A stretch of DNA of 64,000 nucleotides from Stenotrophomonas maltophilia. GTDB taxonomy: Bacteria; Pseudomonadota; Gammaproteobacteria; Xanthomonadales; Xanthomonadaceae. How positions within the stretch are numbered: the stretch's first letter is position 1; every line of letters starts with the position of its first letter. This document shows positions 8,831 through 19,072 of the stretch, in pieces. The position numbers and the translations under genes are program-made. The notes under the pieces were generated by a model. It searched no databases and was not told where the DNA came from. It saw only the letters and a list, made by a program, of their open reading frames with translations. The stretch is from the NCBI GenBank assembly GCA_009912235.1, contig WNDS01000001.1, positions 558,001 to 622,000 of the forward strand. Direction: 5' to 3'.

Positions 8831-11712
8831 CGGACCTCGAACTCGCCCACCAGCACGGTGTCCTTGCGGTCCTTCAGGCGCATCGTCACCGCCTGGTCCT
8901 TCTGCTGCGGCGTGCCCCAGTGGGTACTCAGCCGCAGCATCAGGGTGGTGGCACCGGTCACCAGCTGCTGGCGGCTGCCGAAGTAGTTGGCCTCCACCTT
9001 GTACTTGCCGGGCTTGGCGTTGCGCAGCGAGAACTGCTCGGGGCCGTAGCCGCCGGTGAAGTCCTGCGACATCTGCCCGCCCTGGTAGGTCAGGCGGTTG
9101 CCGTAGTAAGCACGCTCGCCGTTGGGGTCGGTCACCCACAGGTCCATGTCGCTGTTGTCGGCGTCCCACGACAGCACCACGCGCAGGTCCAGCGGCATGG
9201 CCTGGCGCAGGCGCGGGTCGATGCCCTGCGTGTCCAGCGCAGGCGTGCTGCGCGCAACCAGCGTGGTCAGTTCATCCAGGGCGATCAGCGCAATGCCATT
9301 AAAGCGACTGTCCCACGGGCGCACCACCACCTGGTACAGCGGGTCCAGCGCCTGTTGCGGATGGCCTGCCTCGGCCAGCGCCAACCCCAGGTCGCGGTAG
9401 CTCTGCGGCTCTTCCGGGCTCATCGCCAGCACGCGCGCGAAGACCTGCGCGGCCAGCGCGGGCGCACCGGCCTGCTGCAGGCGGTACCCCAGCACGCGCA
9501 GAAGATGCCGGTTGTCCAGCTCCATCTCGGCCAGGTTGGAGAGCACGCGCAGTGCCAGCTCACGCTGTCCGCGCTGCAGCAGCAGATCGGCCACGTCGAG
9601 GAAGAAGGCGCTGCTGTCGGCGTGCGCGGCACGTTCGGCCAGGTAGCGCGCGTACAGCTCGCGGGCCGGCGCCTGCTGCAGGCGGCGGGCCACCTCCGAA
9701 TCGGGCTGCCAGGCGGCCAGCTGGATACCGAGCTCGCCTTCATTGGCCGCGGCCGGCGCCTGCGCTTTGTTCGCGCTGTCGCTGGCGCGCTCCGATGCCG
9801 CTGCAGCGCGGCGCGCACGTGCGGCCATCGGTCGTGCCATGGCGCTGTCTTCGGCCATGGGTGCCGCCGCGAACGCGGCCATCGACGCGGCGGGTGCTGG
9901 CGGTGCGGGCGGCGCAGCCCCGGTGGCGATTTCCAGCGTCGCCTGCGGCGGGGTGCCCTTCGGCCAGCTGCGGTTCCACCAATCGCGACGCTGCTGCCAC
10001 TGGAGCGCGATGCTGTCGATGCGCTCGCGCTGCTGCGCCTGCTGGTCGGCCACCTGCCGGGCGAACCGGCGGTCATAGGCATCGCGTAGTGGTGCCGGCG
10101 GCCGGATCGCGTAGCGCAGATAGTCGTCCAGCGTTTCCAGCACGATCAGCGACGTGTCCGGCCTGACCAGCCCGAAGTGCTGCGACACGCGCTGCAGCGC
10201 CTCACGGTTGCTGCTGCGGTCGGCCGCCAGCTGCTGCTGCGCGCGCCTGTGCCCACAATCCGGCCAGAAGCTCGCCCTCGCCGCTGCGGTCACGGCCGGC
10301 AGCGGCAGCCACGGCCCCTCGCCGATCCGCACCCGCAGCGGCGCGCCCCGTGCTGCCAGCTTTGCATGCAGCCACAGCCAGCCCTGGGCCTCGCTGCGGC
10401 GATCGATGACCACCTCCTGCACGCCGCGCCCGGCATCGACCTGGACATCCAGCGGCGCCGCCAGCAGACGGCGCGCGGCATCGTCGACATCCGCATCCAG
10501 CGACACGAAACGGCCGCCATGCGCCTCGCTCCAGCCCCGCAGCCGCACGGCATCGGTACGCGCGCCCGCACTGCTGACCGCGAACAGGCGTTGCCCGGCG
10601 GCCAGCACCGGCAGCTGCTCGTCGCCGTAGGTCAGCAGGCCATCGCTGAACAACAGGTACTCGCGCACATCCGGTTGCGGGGCCCAATGCGCCAGCGCGC
10701 TCGCGCCATCCGGCTGCACGGCCTCCAGCGCCTGCCGCAGCGCGCTCCAGTCACCGTTGCGGATGCGGAAGCGCTGAACGGGCGAAGGCTGGTCACGCAG
10801 CACGGTCAGGGCAACGCTGCCCTCGCCCATCGCCGCGAAGTAGCGGTCCAGCAGGGCGAACTCATGGGCGCGGTCACGGTTGCCAGCCGAGCCGGAACCA
10901 TCCCACAGCAGGCCGACCTGCTGCGGCACGCGGCGCGGTGCGGCGGCGGCCAGCACCGGCAGCTGGGCCAGCAGGTAGTGTTCGCCCTGCCAGGCGGCAA
11001 CCTGCATCTGCGCGCTGCGTGGAGCCGGCACGGTCCACTGCAGCTGCGGCGGCAGCTGGCGGCCGCTGCCCTGCCAGGCCAGATGGCCATCGGACAGGCG
11101 GAACGGCGCCTTTCCGGTGTTGGCTGTGGGGCCGGCGTCAACCTGCAGCTGCACCTGCGCCGCAGCGCTGGCGAACTGCAACGGCAGCCGCAGCTGCCAG
11201 CCACCGCTCGACAGGGCCATCGGCTCACGCACAGTCAGCTGCACACGACGGCTGCCGCCGGCCGGCAGCGGATAGATGCGCAGCCGGAGCTGGTTGCCGG
11301 CCGTCTGCTCGAGCAGACCGGGGTCCACCCCGCGCCGGGTGATCTCCTCGAACACCTGGCGGCCACGGTCCTTCGGCACCGGCACCGCCTCGCGCAGCTG
11401 GCCGTCGATGTCCAATGCGAACCCGGTGATCTGCTGGCCCTCCGCCAGCGGGAACTGCAGCTCCCCCTCCATCACCCGGCGGTTCGGGTTATGGAATTCC
11501 AGCGTGATACGAGTCTGGGCGATACCGGCCTGGACCTCGGCCTCGATGCACGCCTGCTGCAGGATGATTGACTGCTCGGCTCCGGCCGCCTGCAGCAGGG
11601 GGAGGGGCCGGAAATTCCGGATGACCTTGGAGGGCCGTGCCTGGGCAAGGCCGACAAAGGCAGTGAGCAGCAGCAGGGTGGCGCAGATGAGACGGGGACG
11701 GAGCGCAGCCAT
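8827..11712 (-). CDS. Secreted VIT / von Willebrand A / TPR / DUF2135 protein
   Basis: About 961 residues. The start ATG 11712 has a GGAG ribosome site and opens a signal peptide (LICATLLLLTAFVGLAQA). In order: a VIT domain (about 45-180; EFHNPNRRVMEGELQFPL), a vWA domain with a DGSGSAG metal-adhesion motif (about 300-470), an Ala-rich linker with AAPAPAAS runs, a TPR-like helical segment (about 700-830; LALRVLSNLAEMELDNRHLL), and a C-terminal DUF2135/YfaP-like beta domain (about 860-961; VVLSWDADNSDMDLWVTDP). The combination points to an exported protein-protein interaction or assembly factor; its partner is unknown. It stands alone between the acyltransferase remnant and the type VI island. 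Confidence 0.85.
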   Translation of the reverse strand: MAALRPRLICATLLLLTAFVGLAQARPSKVIRNFRPLPLLQAAGAEQSIILQQACIEAEVQAGIAQTRITLEFHNPNRRVMEGELQFPLAEGQQITGFALDIDGQLREAVPVPKDRGRQVFEEITRRGVDPGLLEQTAGNQLRLRIYPLPAGGSRRVQLTVREPMALSSGGWQLRLPLQFASAAAQVQLQVDAGPTANTGKAPFRLSDGHLAWQGSGRQLPPQLQWTVPAPRSAQMQVAAWQGEHYLLAQLPVLAAAAPRRVPQQVGLLWDGSGSAGNRDRAHEFALLDRYFAAMGEGSVALTVLRDQPSPVQRFRIRNGDWSALRQALEAVQPDGASALAHWAPQPDVREYLLFSDGLLTYGDEQLPVLAAGQRLFAVSSAGARTDAVRLRGWSEAHGGRFVSLDADVDDAARRLLAAPLDVQVDAGRGVQEVVIDRRSEAQGWLWLHAKLAARGAPLRVRIGEGPWLPLPAVTAAARASFWPDCGHRRAQQQLAADRSSNREALQRVSQHFGLVRPDTSLIVLETLDDYLRYAIRPPAPLRDAYDRRFARQVADQQAQQRERIDSIALQWQQRRDWWNRSWPKGTPPQATLEIATGAAPPAPPAPAASMAAFAAAPMAEDSAMARPMAARARRAAAASERASDSANKAQAPAAANEGELGIQLAAWQPDSEVARRLQQAPARELYARYLAERAAHADSSAFFLDVADLLLQRGQRELALRVLSNLAEMELDNRHLLRVLGYRLQQAGAPALAAQVFARVLAMSPEEPQSYRDLGLALAEAGHPQQALDPLYQVVVRPWDSRFNGIALIALDELTTLVARSTPALDTQGIDPRLRQAMPLDLRVVLSWDADNSDMDLWVTDPNGERAYYGNRLTYQGGQMSQDFTGGYGPEQFSLRNAKPGKYKVEANYFGSRQQLVTGATTLMLRLSTHWGTPQQKDQAVTMRLKDRKDTVLVGEFEVR

Positions 11713-12070
11713 CGGAGGACTCCAGCGATTGGACGACCGTAGCAACGGATGACTGCCGTGGATGGGGTTGGATGGGAAGTTGGCCAGAGCCAGAGGCCCC
11801 GTCCGCGGCATTCGTCGCACGAAGAATTGCCATGCCAGTGCCTCAAGGCTTCTTGGCACTGCTCCATATGCCCTTTACATGTTCCGCTGCGACAGCCCTT
11901 GGCGGACCACCGTTGTCAAACAGCAACAATGGAGTTCCGGAGCGCATTCGAAGTCCTGATGCTCATGCAGGTCATGCTTGCGTTTCACCACCCGTACCAG
12001 ATTCGGCGCTGTGGCTAATTCCGCGCAGGTCAGGCTGTACCTCCAATAGTGCGCTTCCGAAGCGATTGAT
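11713..12070. other. Non-coding stretch between VIT/vWA gene and rhs island
   Basis: No convincing gene, RNA or repeat was found in these 358 bases. Short open frames on the plus strand lack family-like sequence or ribosome sites. The composition becomes visibly less GC-rich toward 12 kb, which marks the edge of the rhs toxin/immunity module. Confidence 0.5.
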
Positions 12071-12256
12071 TCATTGATTCATCGCCGCGATCTTTTCCAG
12101 ACCCAGTTTTCCGCACCCCACGATGGTCAGCTCACGAAGCGAGGAGAGGTCAAGCAAGTTAAACGGCATGCGGCCAGCAATACCTGCGTCGTGGCTCAGG
12201 GCACCCTCAACAGCATCAGCTGCGAACCGGCCGGACCAGAGAGCCTCTCTTGACCT
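12071..12256 (-). pseudogene. Probable C-terminal remnant of a leucine-rich or immunity-like gene
   Basis: A 61-codon open frame with no start codon at its head, bounded upstream by an in-frame TGA (12259-12257) and ending in TGA at 12073-12071. It reads like protein: REALWSGRFAADAVEGALSH, then MPFNLLDLSSLRELTIVGCG and LGLEKIAAMNQ, with a leucine-rich-repeat-like rhythm. It lies 78 bases beyond the immunity gene, where discarded toxin-immunity modules of rhs loci usually accumulate. The family could not be named. It could also be a chance open frame in GC-rich DNA. Confidence 0.35.
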
Positions 12257-12333
12257 TCACTTACTTCGCCAGGAAATGCAGATTTGGCGCACGCCTACAG
12301 AATCCGCCTTCAATACCCCAGTCGCATGCCAAT

Positions 12334-12765
12334 CTAGACTCGGCGCAGTAGTGCTTCCTCAAGCATTTCGGCAATGTACTCCGCAAACTGTGGCATTGAA
12401 GATGAAGAACCTCTTCCCGAGCACTCCGACACAGCGTCCCCCCAAAGATTCATATATGCACGCTTGGCAGGAAGGCCGCGATAGAACACCAATGAGTCCA
12501 GATCCGGCAACGCGTCCAATACACGCCGCTGCAAAACAGGCCAAGTACCGTCTTCGATACGAAGCGTAACAATATTGTGAACGAGCATCACCTCGTGACA
12601 TCCGACAATCGAATCCGTTAACTCCGGGACGGCAAGTTTCATGTCAACGAACTGAGCCAATCGCCACCGATCCGAAATATGAATCAGCCGACCCACACCA
12701 TACCCACCATTGGGCAGCGGAACTGCGAATACGTCACCCACATCAATCTTGATCTTCTTTGGCAT
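12334..12765 (-). CDS. Imm26-like immunity protein for the Rhs toxin
   Basis: A 143-residue cytoplasmic protein beginning MPKKIKIDVGDVFAVPLPNG and then GYGVGRLIHISD, the opening typical of the Imm26 immunity family (a GDVFAxPL strand followed by G-[FY]-G-x-[GA]-R). It starts 4 bases after the rhs stop codon with its own GAGGG site, the classic toxin-immunity arrangement. It is expected to bind and block the nuclease tip of the neighbouring Rhs protein. GC content is lower than in flanking core genes, as expected of exchangeable tips. Assignment to Imm26 is from pattern memory and not searched. Confidence 0.65.
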   Translation of the reverse strand: MPKKIKIDVGDVFAVPLPNGGYGVGRLIHISDRWRLAQFVDMKLAVPELTDSIVGCHEVMLVHNIVTLRIEDGTWPVLQRRVLDALPDLDSLVFYRGLPAKRAYMNLWGDAVSECSGRGSSSSMPQFAEYIAEMLEEALLRRV

Positions 12766-12769
12766 TCAA

Positions 12770-13186
12770 CTACCCTCTGCAGACTGGCAAATTCACACTT
12801 GATCCGGGCGAATCGGCGCTCAGGGCATCGTAGTGTGTACGGAATGCCCTACCACGGTCGTCCGTCCGATTGATATCAAATCCAACTTGCCGGTTGCCTT
12901 CCGCGCCCGGCCCGAAGGACTTCCCTCTCTGCGATATCGGCAATGTGTCATGTGTTTCCATATAGAACTGCTCCTTACCACGGGCCTCTGCGTAGCTTGC
13001 AGCAGCATCTAGCTCGATGCTTTCCAACGCTCCATGCAATCGCCTGCTCGTCTGATGTTCGTTCATTCGTTCGAAGTAGCGTGAGTGTTCAGTAAGGCCC
13101 ACGTACTTTACTTCCCCACTTTTTCGATCAACTAGAGCATAGATGGTGTAGCCCTGCCCGTCTGCTCCAGTGTGCTCCAGCGCGGT
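12770..13186 (-). other. GIY-YIG-like nuclease tip of the Rhs protein
   Basis: The 138 residues after the DPLGL boundary. YTIYALVDRKSGEVKYVGLT matches the GIY...YIG core strand pair (here TIY...YVG). Next come an Arg-rich RYFERMNEH segment and EARGKEQFYMET, where the Glu would be the metal ligand of this nuclease fold. URI-type GIY-YIG nucleases are a known class of polymorphic toxin tips that cut DNA. Base composition is lower in GC than the YD-repeat core, consistent with tip exchange. The coding frame of the tip itself is undamaged. Confidence 0.7.
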
Positions 13187-16100
13187 CAATCCCAGTGGAT
13201 CGATCCAGCTAATTGTATTTGGTCCGAACGCATGAAGGTTCGTACCCGGAATAGTGCCCAGTGGATCACGACTGGTATAGCTTGCCGTTGTAGTATCGAA
13301 GTACCGAAAGCGGTTGTAGTGGAGTCCGGTTTCCTGATCGAGGTACTGCCCCTGCAAACGTAGCGGATTGCACAGCGCTACGTGCCCGTTCGCCTCCGCG
13401 CCACCTGACGCATCGTAGTGTGCTGCCCACAGGATCGCGCCATATCTATCAGTAATTCTGCTCGGCGCACCGTTCGGCTCGTTGTGATAGACACAGATCC
13501 GCGGCAACACTGCAGATGAAGCTGCAGTGGTTATCAGTGGCGGATTGTCTGTTTCCAGAACCGGCTTGGGAGTAGAGGCGGCAGGGAGGGGGAGTACAGA
13601 TTTCTGAGCAGTCGCGATACTTCTACCAAGCGCGAAACTGCCCAGCGCAGACCCCGAGAGCCCGCCAATTCGAGGAGCGCCAACAGCTTGTGTCAAGCGC
13701 TTTTGTTGAACTGCAGGAGTATTCATTACGGCTGGCAAAGGCAAGGGAGAGGTTACGCCTGATTTCTCAACCCCGACACCATCACGCTGCTCACTATGCA
13801 TCATGCCGTCCGCCTCAGGCTCATCCTGATTGACCAGCGCCAACGGCACAAACGTCCCAGGGTAGTACACATACTCCCGTACCCGTTCATGCAGCTTTTC
13901 CAACCGCCGCTGCCGACGCCTCACCTCCACCAGGCTGGCCACATTCCCCACCCAGACCGGCGCAGCCTCTTCGGCATCGTTGGCCTGCTGCACCTCACCC
14001 AGCAACGCATCTCCGTCCCAGAAGAACCACGTCGTCTGCGTCGGGTTGCGCTTGAACACTCGCCGTCCCAGCGGATCGTAGCCGTAGTACGTTGATTGCC
14101 CGTTGCGGCGGCTCTCGGCCAACCGATGGTTGGCATCCCAGATCAGCGTCAGGTCATCAGGCGCATCCCCATGTGACACGCCCTTGCGCACCAGGTCGCC
14201 TGCCCGGTCAAACACGTAGTGCATGCCCTGGTAGGCGCCCTCGCGCGTCCAGGTGGTCAGGTCGTCATCGTCGCCGCCCACCACCTTGCGCGCCTGTACC
14301 TGCTTCACCTCGGTGCGCAGCCGGTCGCCCGCCGGGTCGTTGAAGTAGCGCTCCACCTTTCCTTTGGGGTCGATGTGCTGCAACAGGCGCCCGATCGCAT
14401 CGTAGCGGTACTCGTCCACGCCCTGTGCGCTGTCGCTGCGCCGGGCCAGGTTGCCACTGCGGTCGTAGTCATAACGCGTTTCGAACAGCGGCGCGGCATC
14501 CTTCAGCACCGACTGGGACGTCAGTAGGTTGCGGCTGTCATAGGTGAAGTCGCGCTGTAGATGCGGGCTCAGCTGCTCGCGTGTCGCGCGACCCAACGCG
14601 TCGCGCTCAATGGAGATTGGCGACTCGTCATTGATCGCCACCGACACCGTCTGGTCCCGCAGATCGTATCCGAACGCGACGCGGCTACCCGCCGAGGTCT
14701 CGCGCAATACGCGGTTGCCGACCTCGTCATAGCCATAGCCCACGCGGAAGCCATCCTGCAACTCTTCCAGCAGCTGGCCCAGCGGGTCATAGCGACGCTT
14801 TACCGTGCGTGCGGGATTGCGCAGCTCGACAATCTGCCCTTGCACGTCGTAGACAAAGTGTTCCTGCACCTGCTGGCCAGGATGGCGCACATCCGGCAGC
14901 GTCTTGCGTGTGATGCGCCCAAGCTTGTCGTTGGTAAACGCGATGCGCTGGCCCAGCGGATTCAGGGTCGCCGTCAGCCGCCCGGCAGCATCGTAGCTGT
15001 AACGCCGTGATTGCCCCCAGTAGTCCACTTCCTCAACGATGCGGCCCAACGCATCGCGTACAAGCTGATAGCTCTCGCCGCGTTGGTTGACGACCGCGAT
15101 GAGCTGTTCTTCGGTGTCGTAGTGGTACTCCACGCTGTGGCCGTCTGCCTGCAGGCGCTTGCCGATCTGTCCGATGCCCACGTACTGCAGCCGCGTCTGG
15201 GCGCCCACTTCATCGGTGTAGCGCACCAGCTGATCTTCGGCATCGTACTCGCAGCACACGCCCACGCCATCGGGGCCAGCGGTGGCCAGCAGGCGCCCCT
15301 TGGCGTCGTACTCGTAGCGGCTGGCCTGTCCCAGCGGATCCACCTGACGCAGCGGGTTGCCGAGCGGATCGTGCTCGAAGCGGCTCTCATGGCCGAGCGC
15401 GTCAATGACGGCAGCCACCAGCCCATGACGGTCATAGCGCAGGCGTGTGACCGCCTGCCGCGGGTTGGTCTGCGCCTGCAACTGGCCCTGTTCGTCGTAC
15501 TCAAAACGGGTGATTGCACCCAATGGATCGGTCTGGCTGACCAGCAGGCCCCGGCCGTCATACGCCTGTTGCCAGTCGACACCATCGGGCGTCCGCAGCG
15601 ACACCATGTGGTTGCCGAGGTCGTACTCCATCTGGATCGACGTGCCATCGGCGTGCGTCAGGCAGACCGGGTTGCCCTGCGCATCATAGGCAAACGCCGT
15701 ACGCAGCCCCTCCGGATCGGTCACCGCCACGGTCCGCCCGAAGTCGTCGTACTCGAACAACGTCACGCCATCGAGCGGATCGATCTCGCACAGCGGCAGC
15801 TGGTTCTCGTCGAACTTGACCACGCTCAGGTGGCCCAGCGAGTCGGTCACCCGGGTCTCGCGCAGCAGCGCGTCGTACTCGAAGTGGTAGTCGTACAGGC
15901 CGCCATCGCCCCACGAGTGCACCACCCTGCCCTGCGCGTCGAACGCGTAATGGAAGGACAGGCCGACGCGGTCGGTGTGCCGCACCAGGCGATGCTGTTC
16001 GTAGGCAAAGGTGCGCGGCGCACCCAGCGCATCGACGGCCGCCAACAGATCACCCTCGCCACTGTAGCGGTAGCTCACCAGCGGATGCACCAGGCCGGTG

Positions 16101-17286
16101 GCCGGGTCATGCAGCGCCATCCGGTCGATGCGGCCGTGGCGCGCCTTCACCTCGATGAAGCGCCCCTGCAGCTCGCCGACGCCACTTTCGACAATGCGCA
16201 CCAGATGGCCGTCACGGCGCTCGAACCGCCAGTGGTTGCCGTGGGCATCCTCGATGCGCTCGATCGGCCACGACTGCGGATTCGGCAGCGCGCTGACGCC
16301 TGCCGGCAGTTCGCCGCCGAACACATACTTCAGGCCGCTCTTGAAGCGCACCTGCCACTGCCCGCGGCGCCGCAGCAGGCGCGCGCCGTCGACGAAATCG
16401 AGGATCGCCCCGGCCTCGCCATCAGCCGGTGGCAGCTCGGGGAAGAACGCGGCCTGGTCCGGGCCGGACAGTCACACGCTGCCGTCGTCCAGCAGTTCCA
16501 GGCGGATATCGGCCGGCGTCTGCCAGCCGGCGCCGCACAGGCCCGACTCACCCGCCCGGCGCGAGCCGTAGCTGCGCTGCCAGGCGAACGACAGCCGCCC
16601 GGGAATGTCGAAATCCTGGTGGCTGACCACCACGCTGCCGTCCCGGATATCGACCGGCTCGGCGCGCAGCACCTTGCACTTCAGTAAGCTCGAGGGCAGA
16701 TGGCCCCATTTGCCACGCCGCCAGTTGGCAAAGGCGTCCATCTTCTTGCGGAAGAAAGCGCTCTTGCGCAGCTTGCCCAGCCCGGCAAACGCGGCGCGGA
16801 ACGCCAGCGCAGTCCAGGATACCGTGGGCGGCCCGCCGATGGTGACGCTGGTGGGAATGGCCACGTTCAAGCCAGTGGGCAGCGACATCGCGCGCAGCGG
16901 CTTCTTCGGCTTCTTCACCCGGAACGGGTTGATCATGCCGGCCAAATTGCAGTCCAGCACCGGCATGGCCAGGCGCGAGAAAGGCTCGCCATCGGCCGAC
17001 ACCGTGCGGCTGCCCATGAAGATCTCTTCGCCGTCGAACTGCGGCCCCATCGGCGCAGCCAGCGGCGGCCCCACACGCCCAGCGGAATGTGGATGTCCAG
17101 GCCACCGGTACCGGCAGTGCCGCGGTGCACGCCATTGACCTTGATGGTCGACCCGATGAACGGGATGTAGTCGAACGGATCCAGCACCAGGCCGATGTGC
17201 GGCGTCGGCAGCGGGCACGGCGGCACCGCGTACATGTGGATGTCGATGCCCAGCTGCGGATCGAAATGCTTGGCGGCGATGCTCAC
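12770..17286 (-). pseudogene. Rhs/YD-repeat type VI effector with GIY-YIG-like tip, interrupted twice
   Basis: A polymorphic-toxin Rhs gene of about 1,505 codons. The GTG start at 17286 has an AAGGAG site. The product would have a PAAR/DUF4150-like N-terminus (MSIAAKHFDPQLGIDIHMYA), a DUF6531 segment (VVVSHQDFDIPGRLSFAWQR), a long series of YD repeats (GYDEVGN, RYDYDRSGN), the Rhs core end PNTISWIDPLGL, and a 138-residue toxin tip. Two lesions are seen. A one-base frameshift lies near 17068-17077 (after LDIHIPLGV). An in-frame TGA at 16474-16472 replaces what was probably Trp in GSV-W-LSGPDQ. The remaining frame (from Met 16351) is intact to the end. The gene follows vgrG and its accessory gene, and is probably VgrG-loaded cargo in relatives. 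Confidence 0.88.
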
Positions 17287-17305
17287 GGCAACACTCCTTG
17301 TTGCT

Positions 17306-17434
17306 TTACAAGGCGCGGAACAACGCGCGCAGGAACGCCTTTACTTCGTCACGGTACTCGGCGCTGATCCAGCTCACGACGATGATGCCCAGCACGATGG
17401 CCACCAGCATCACCACGGTCTTGTTCGACTTCAT
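17306..17434 (-). CDS. Small single-span membrane protein of the vgrG-rhs island
   Basis: A 42-residue protein, MKSNKTVVMLVAIVLGIIVV followed by SWISAEYRDEVKAFLRALFR, with one hydrophobic helix (about residues 6-22) and a charged amphipathic tail. An AGGAG site lies 9-10 bases before the ATG, and the start overlaps the accessory-gene stop in an ATGA arrangement. It ends 19 bases before the rhs start. The tight packing argues for a real gene that is co-translated with its neighbours. The function is unknown; a role in membrane passage, chaperoning or immunity is speculation. Confidence 0.7.
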   Translation of the reverse strand: MKSNKTVVMLVAIVLGIIVVSWISAEYRDEVKAFLRALFRAL

Positions 17435-19053
17435 GCAACAGCAACTCCTGTAACGGTCGTTCCGACGGGTGCGGCCACGGGCGGCTGCAGCAGGCCCGAC
17501 GGGTCGGGCAGCGGCTGCATCGCTGGCGGCTCGCTCCACACCGGAATGTCATGGTCGAGCGGGTGCTCGATGGCTGGCAGGCCATTCCAGCCCGGGTCGA
17601 GGAAATCGCGACCGACAGCCACGATCTTGCGGAAGAACTCATCGCCGCCCTGGATCAGGCGCTCGCGCTCCTGCTGGGCACGGTGGAAACCACGCTCCAG
17701 CGTTGCATCCAGCTCGGCATCGATCGCATCCAGTGCCGTGCGCGGTGGCGGTGGCTGCGGCCCCAACGCACGCCCCTGCGCGTCGGCCTTTTCCAGCAGG
17801 CCGGTGCTGGCTTGCAGGTAGTCGGTGGCCACCTGCTGCAGCGATTCGCAGCGGCGCGCATCCTGCAGCTACAGCAGGTCCCACAGCGCCTGCGGCAGCG
17901 TCGTGGCCTTGCGGTCGGCCGGCGCCAGCGGCTTGGCAATGCGGATGGCCTCCAGCAGCTGGGTGCGCGCGACCTCGCGCTGGCCGGCCTGCAACTGGCA
18001 CCAGCCGGCCATGCGCTGGCCTTCCAGTGCGAACATCGGGTGCGGGATGCTCGCCGCCGATGCCGATGCCTGCAGGTAGGTCTGTGCGGCGCGCTCGGGC
18101 TGCTTGGCGGCCAGCCAGCAGCCGGCCTCGCCGAACCAGCTCTGCATCACCAGTTCCGGCGCAGCGGGGTTGCCGCTCATGCGCGCGCCCTCGGCCGCGG
18201 TGCGCGCCTGCCGGTAGCTGTTGATCGCCTGCCCGTGGTCGCCATGCTTCAACCACGCGCCGGCCACCATCATCTGCACCACCGACTGCTGGTCCTGCCA
18301 GCCATGCCGCTGCGCCAGCCCCTGCGCGCGCCCGGCTCGGGCCACGACCTGCGATGGGCTGCCGCGCTCGAGCAGCAGCATCAGGTCTGCCAGCAGCTGC
18401 CGGTACAGCACTTCCGGGCCACGGCCGCCGGACTGCGCCGCGGTGTCGCGGGCGATGCCGAACATGTCGATCGGGGCGCTGACCACACGCGCCAGCGCGC
18501 CGTGACGGTCCAGCAGCGACTGCCAACCCGGATCTTCTTCGGTATCCACCAGCACCAGGCGCAGGCGCGCGCCAGGACCGGCGGCCAGCGCCGCATCCAC
18601 CCAGCGCTCGAAACCCTCGCCCGGCACGCAGCGCTCTGGCTCAAGGACCGCCGCCAGCAGGCGCAGGTGCTCGCCGTGGTGGTCGATGAAACTCTCCAGC
18701 ACCTGCACCACGCCATGCGCGCTGTCCGGGTGCGCCTCATGCGGGCCACGCCACCCAAGCGGCACCTGCTGCGAACGCAGATCGTCCTGGCTGGCCAGAT
18801 AGCGATCCAGCAGGTCTTGCTTGACCTGGCGGCTGTAGCGGAAGCCCAGTTCATAGGCGGTATCGATACGCAGGAAGTAATCCGGAGTATCGCGACCCGC
18901 GTCGTTGCGCTGCATTTCGAAGAACGTGGCCAGCAAGCGGCTGGCGGCGGCCGGCAGGCGCCAGACCAGCAGCCGCCGGCTGCTGTCGGCGCTTGCATCC
19001 AGCCAGGCATCGCGCAGTGCGTTCAGGCCACGCAGCATGGGGGTGTCCTGCAT
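17431..19053 (-). pseudogene. TPR-like accessory protein of the vgrG island, interrupted by TAG
   Basis: The ATG at 19053 (MQDTPMLRGLNALRDAWLDA) follows AGGGAG and lies 19 bases after vgrG. The protein is helical and TPR-like in its second half (WLKHGDHGQAINSYRQARTA; QPERAAQTYLQASASAA) and would be about 540 residues. An in-frame TAG at 17871-17869 stops it after QALWDLL. The frame continues unbroken (LQDARRCESLQQVATDYLQA ...) to a TGA at 17433-17431, so a CAG-to-TAG change is the simplest explanation. Similar proteins occur between vgrG and rhs genes and may help load the effector. No DUF4123, DUF2169 or Eag-type chaperone signature was recognised. Confidence 0.75.
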
Positions 19054-19072
19054 CGTGCTTCTCCCTTGCGGC

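Noticed and set aside
12123..12569. A 148-codon plus-strand frame overlapping the immunity gene
   Set aside because: It runs opposite to the Imm26-like gene and has no recognisable domain or ribosome site.
16472..16474. TGA in rhs as selenocysteine
   Set aside because: The site is not a known selenoprotein position, no SECIS-like hairpin directly follows, and the aligned residue looks like Trp; a nonsense mutation is simpler.
17869..17871. TAG in the TPR gene as pyrrolysine or readthrough
   Set aside because: Pyrrolysine is not expected in this lineage; CAG-to-TAG change is sufficient, and no readthrough context was evident.
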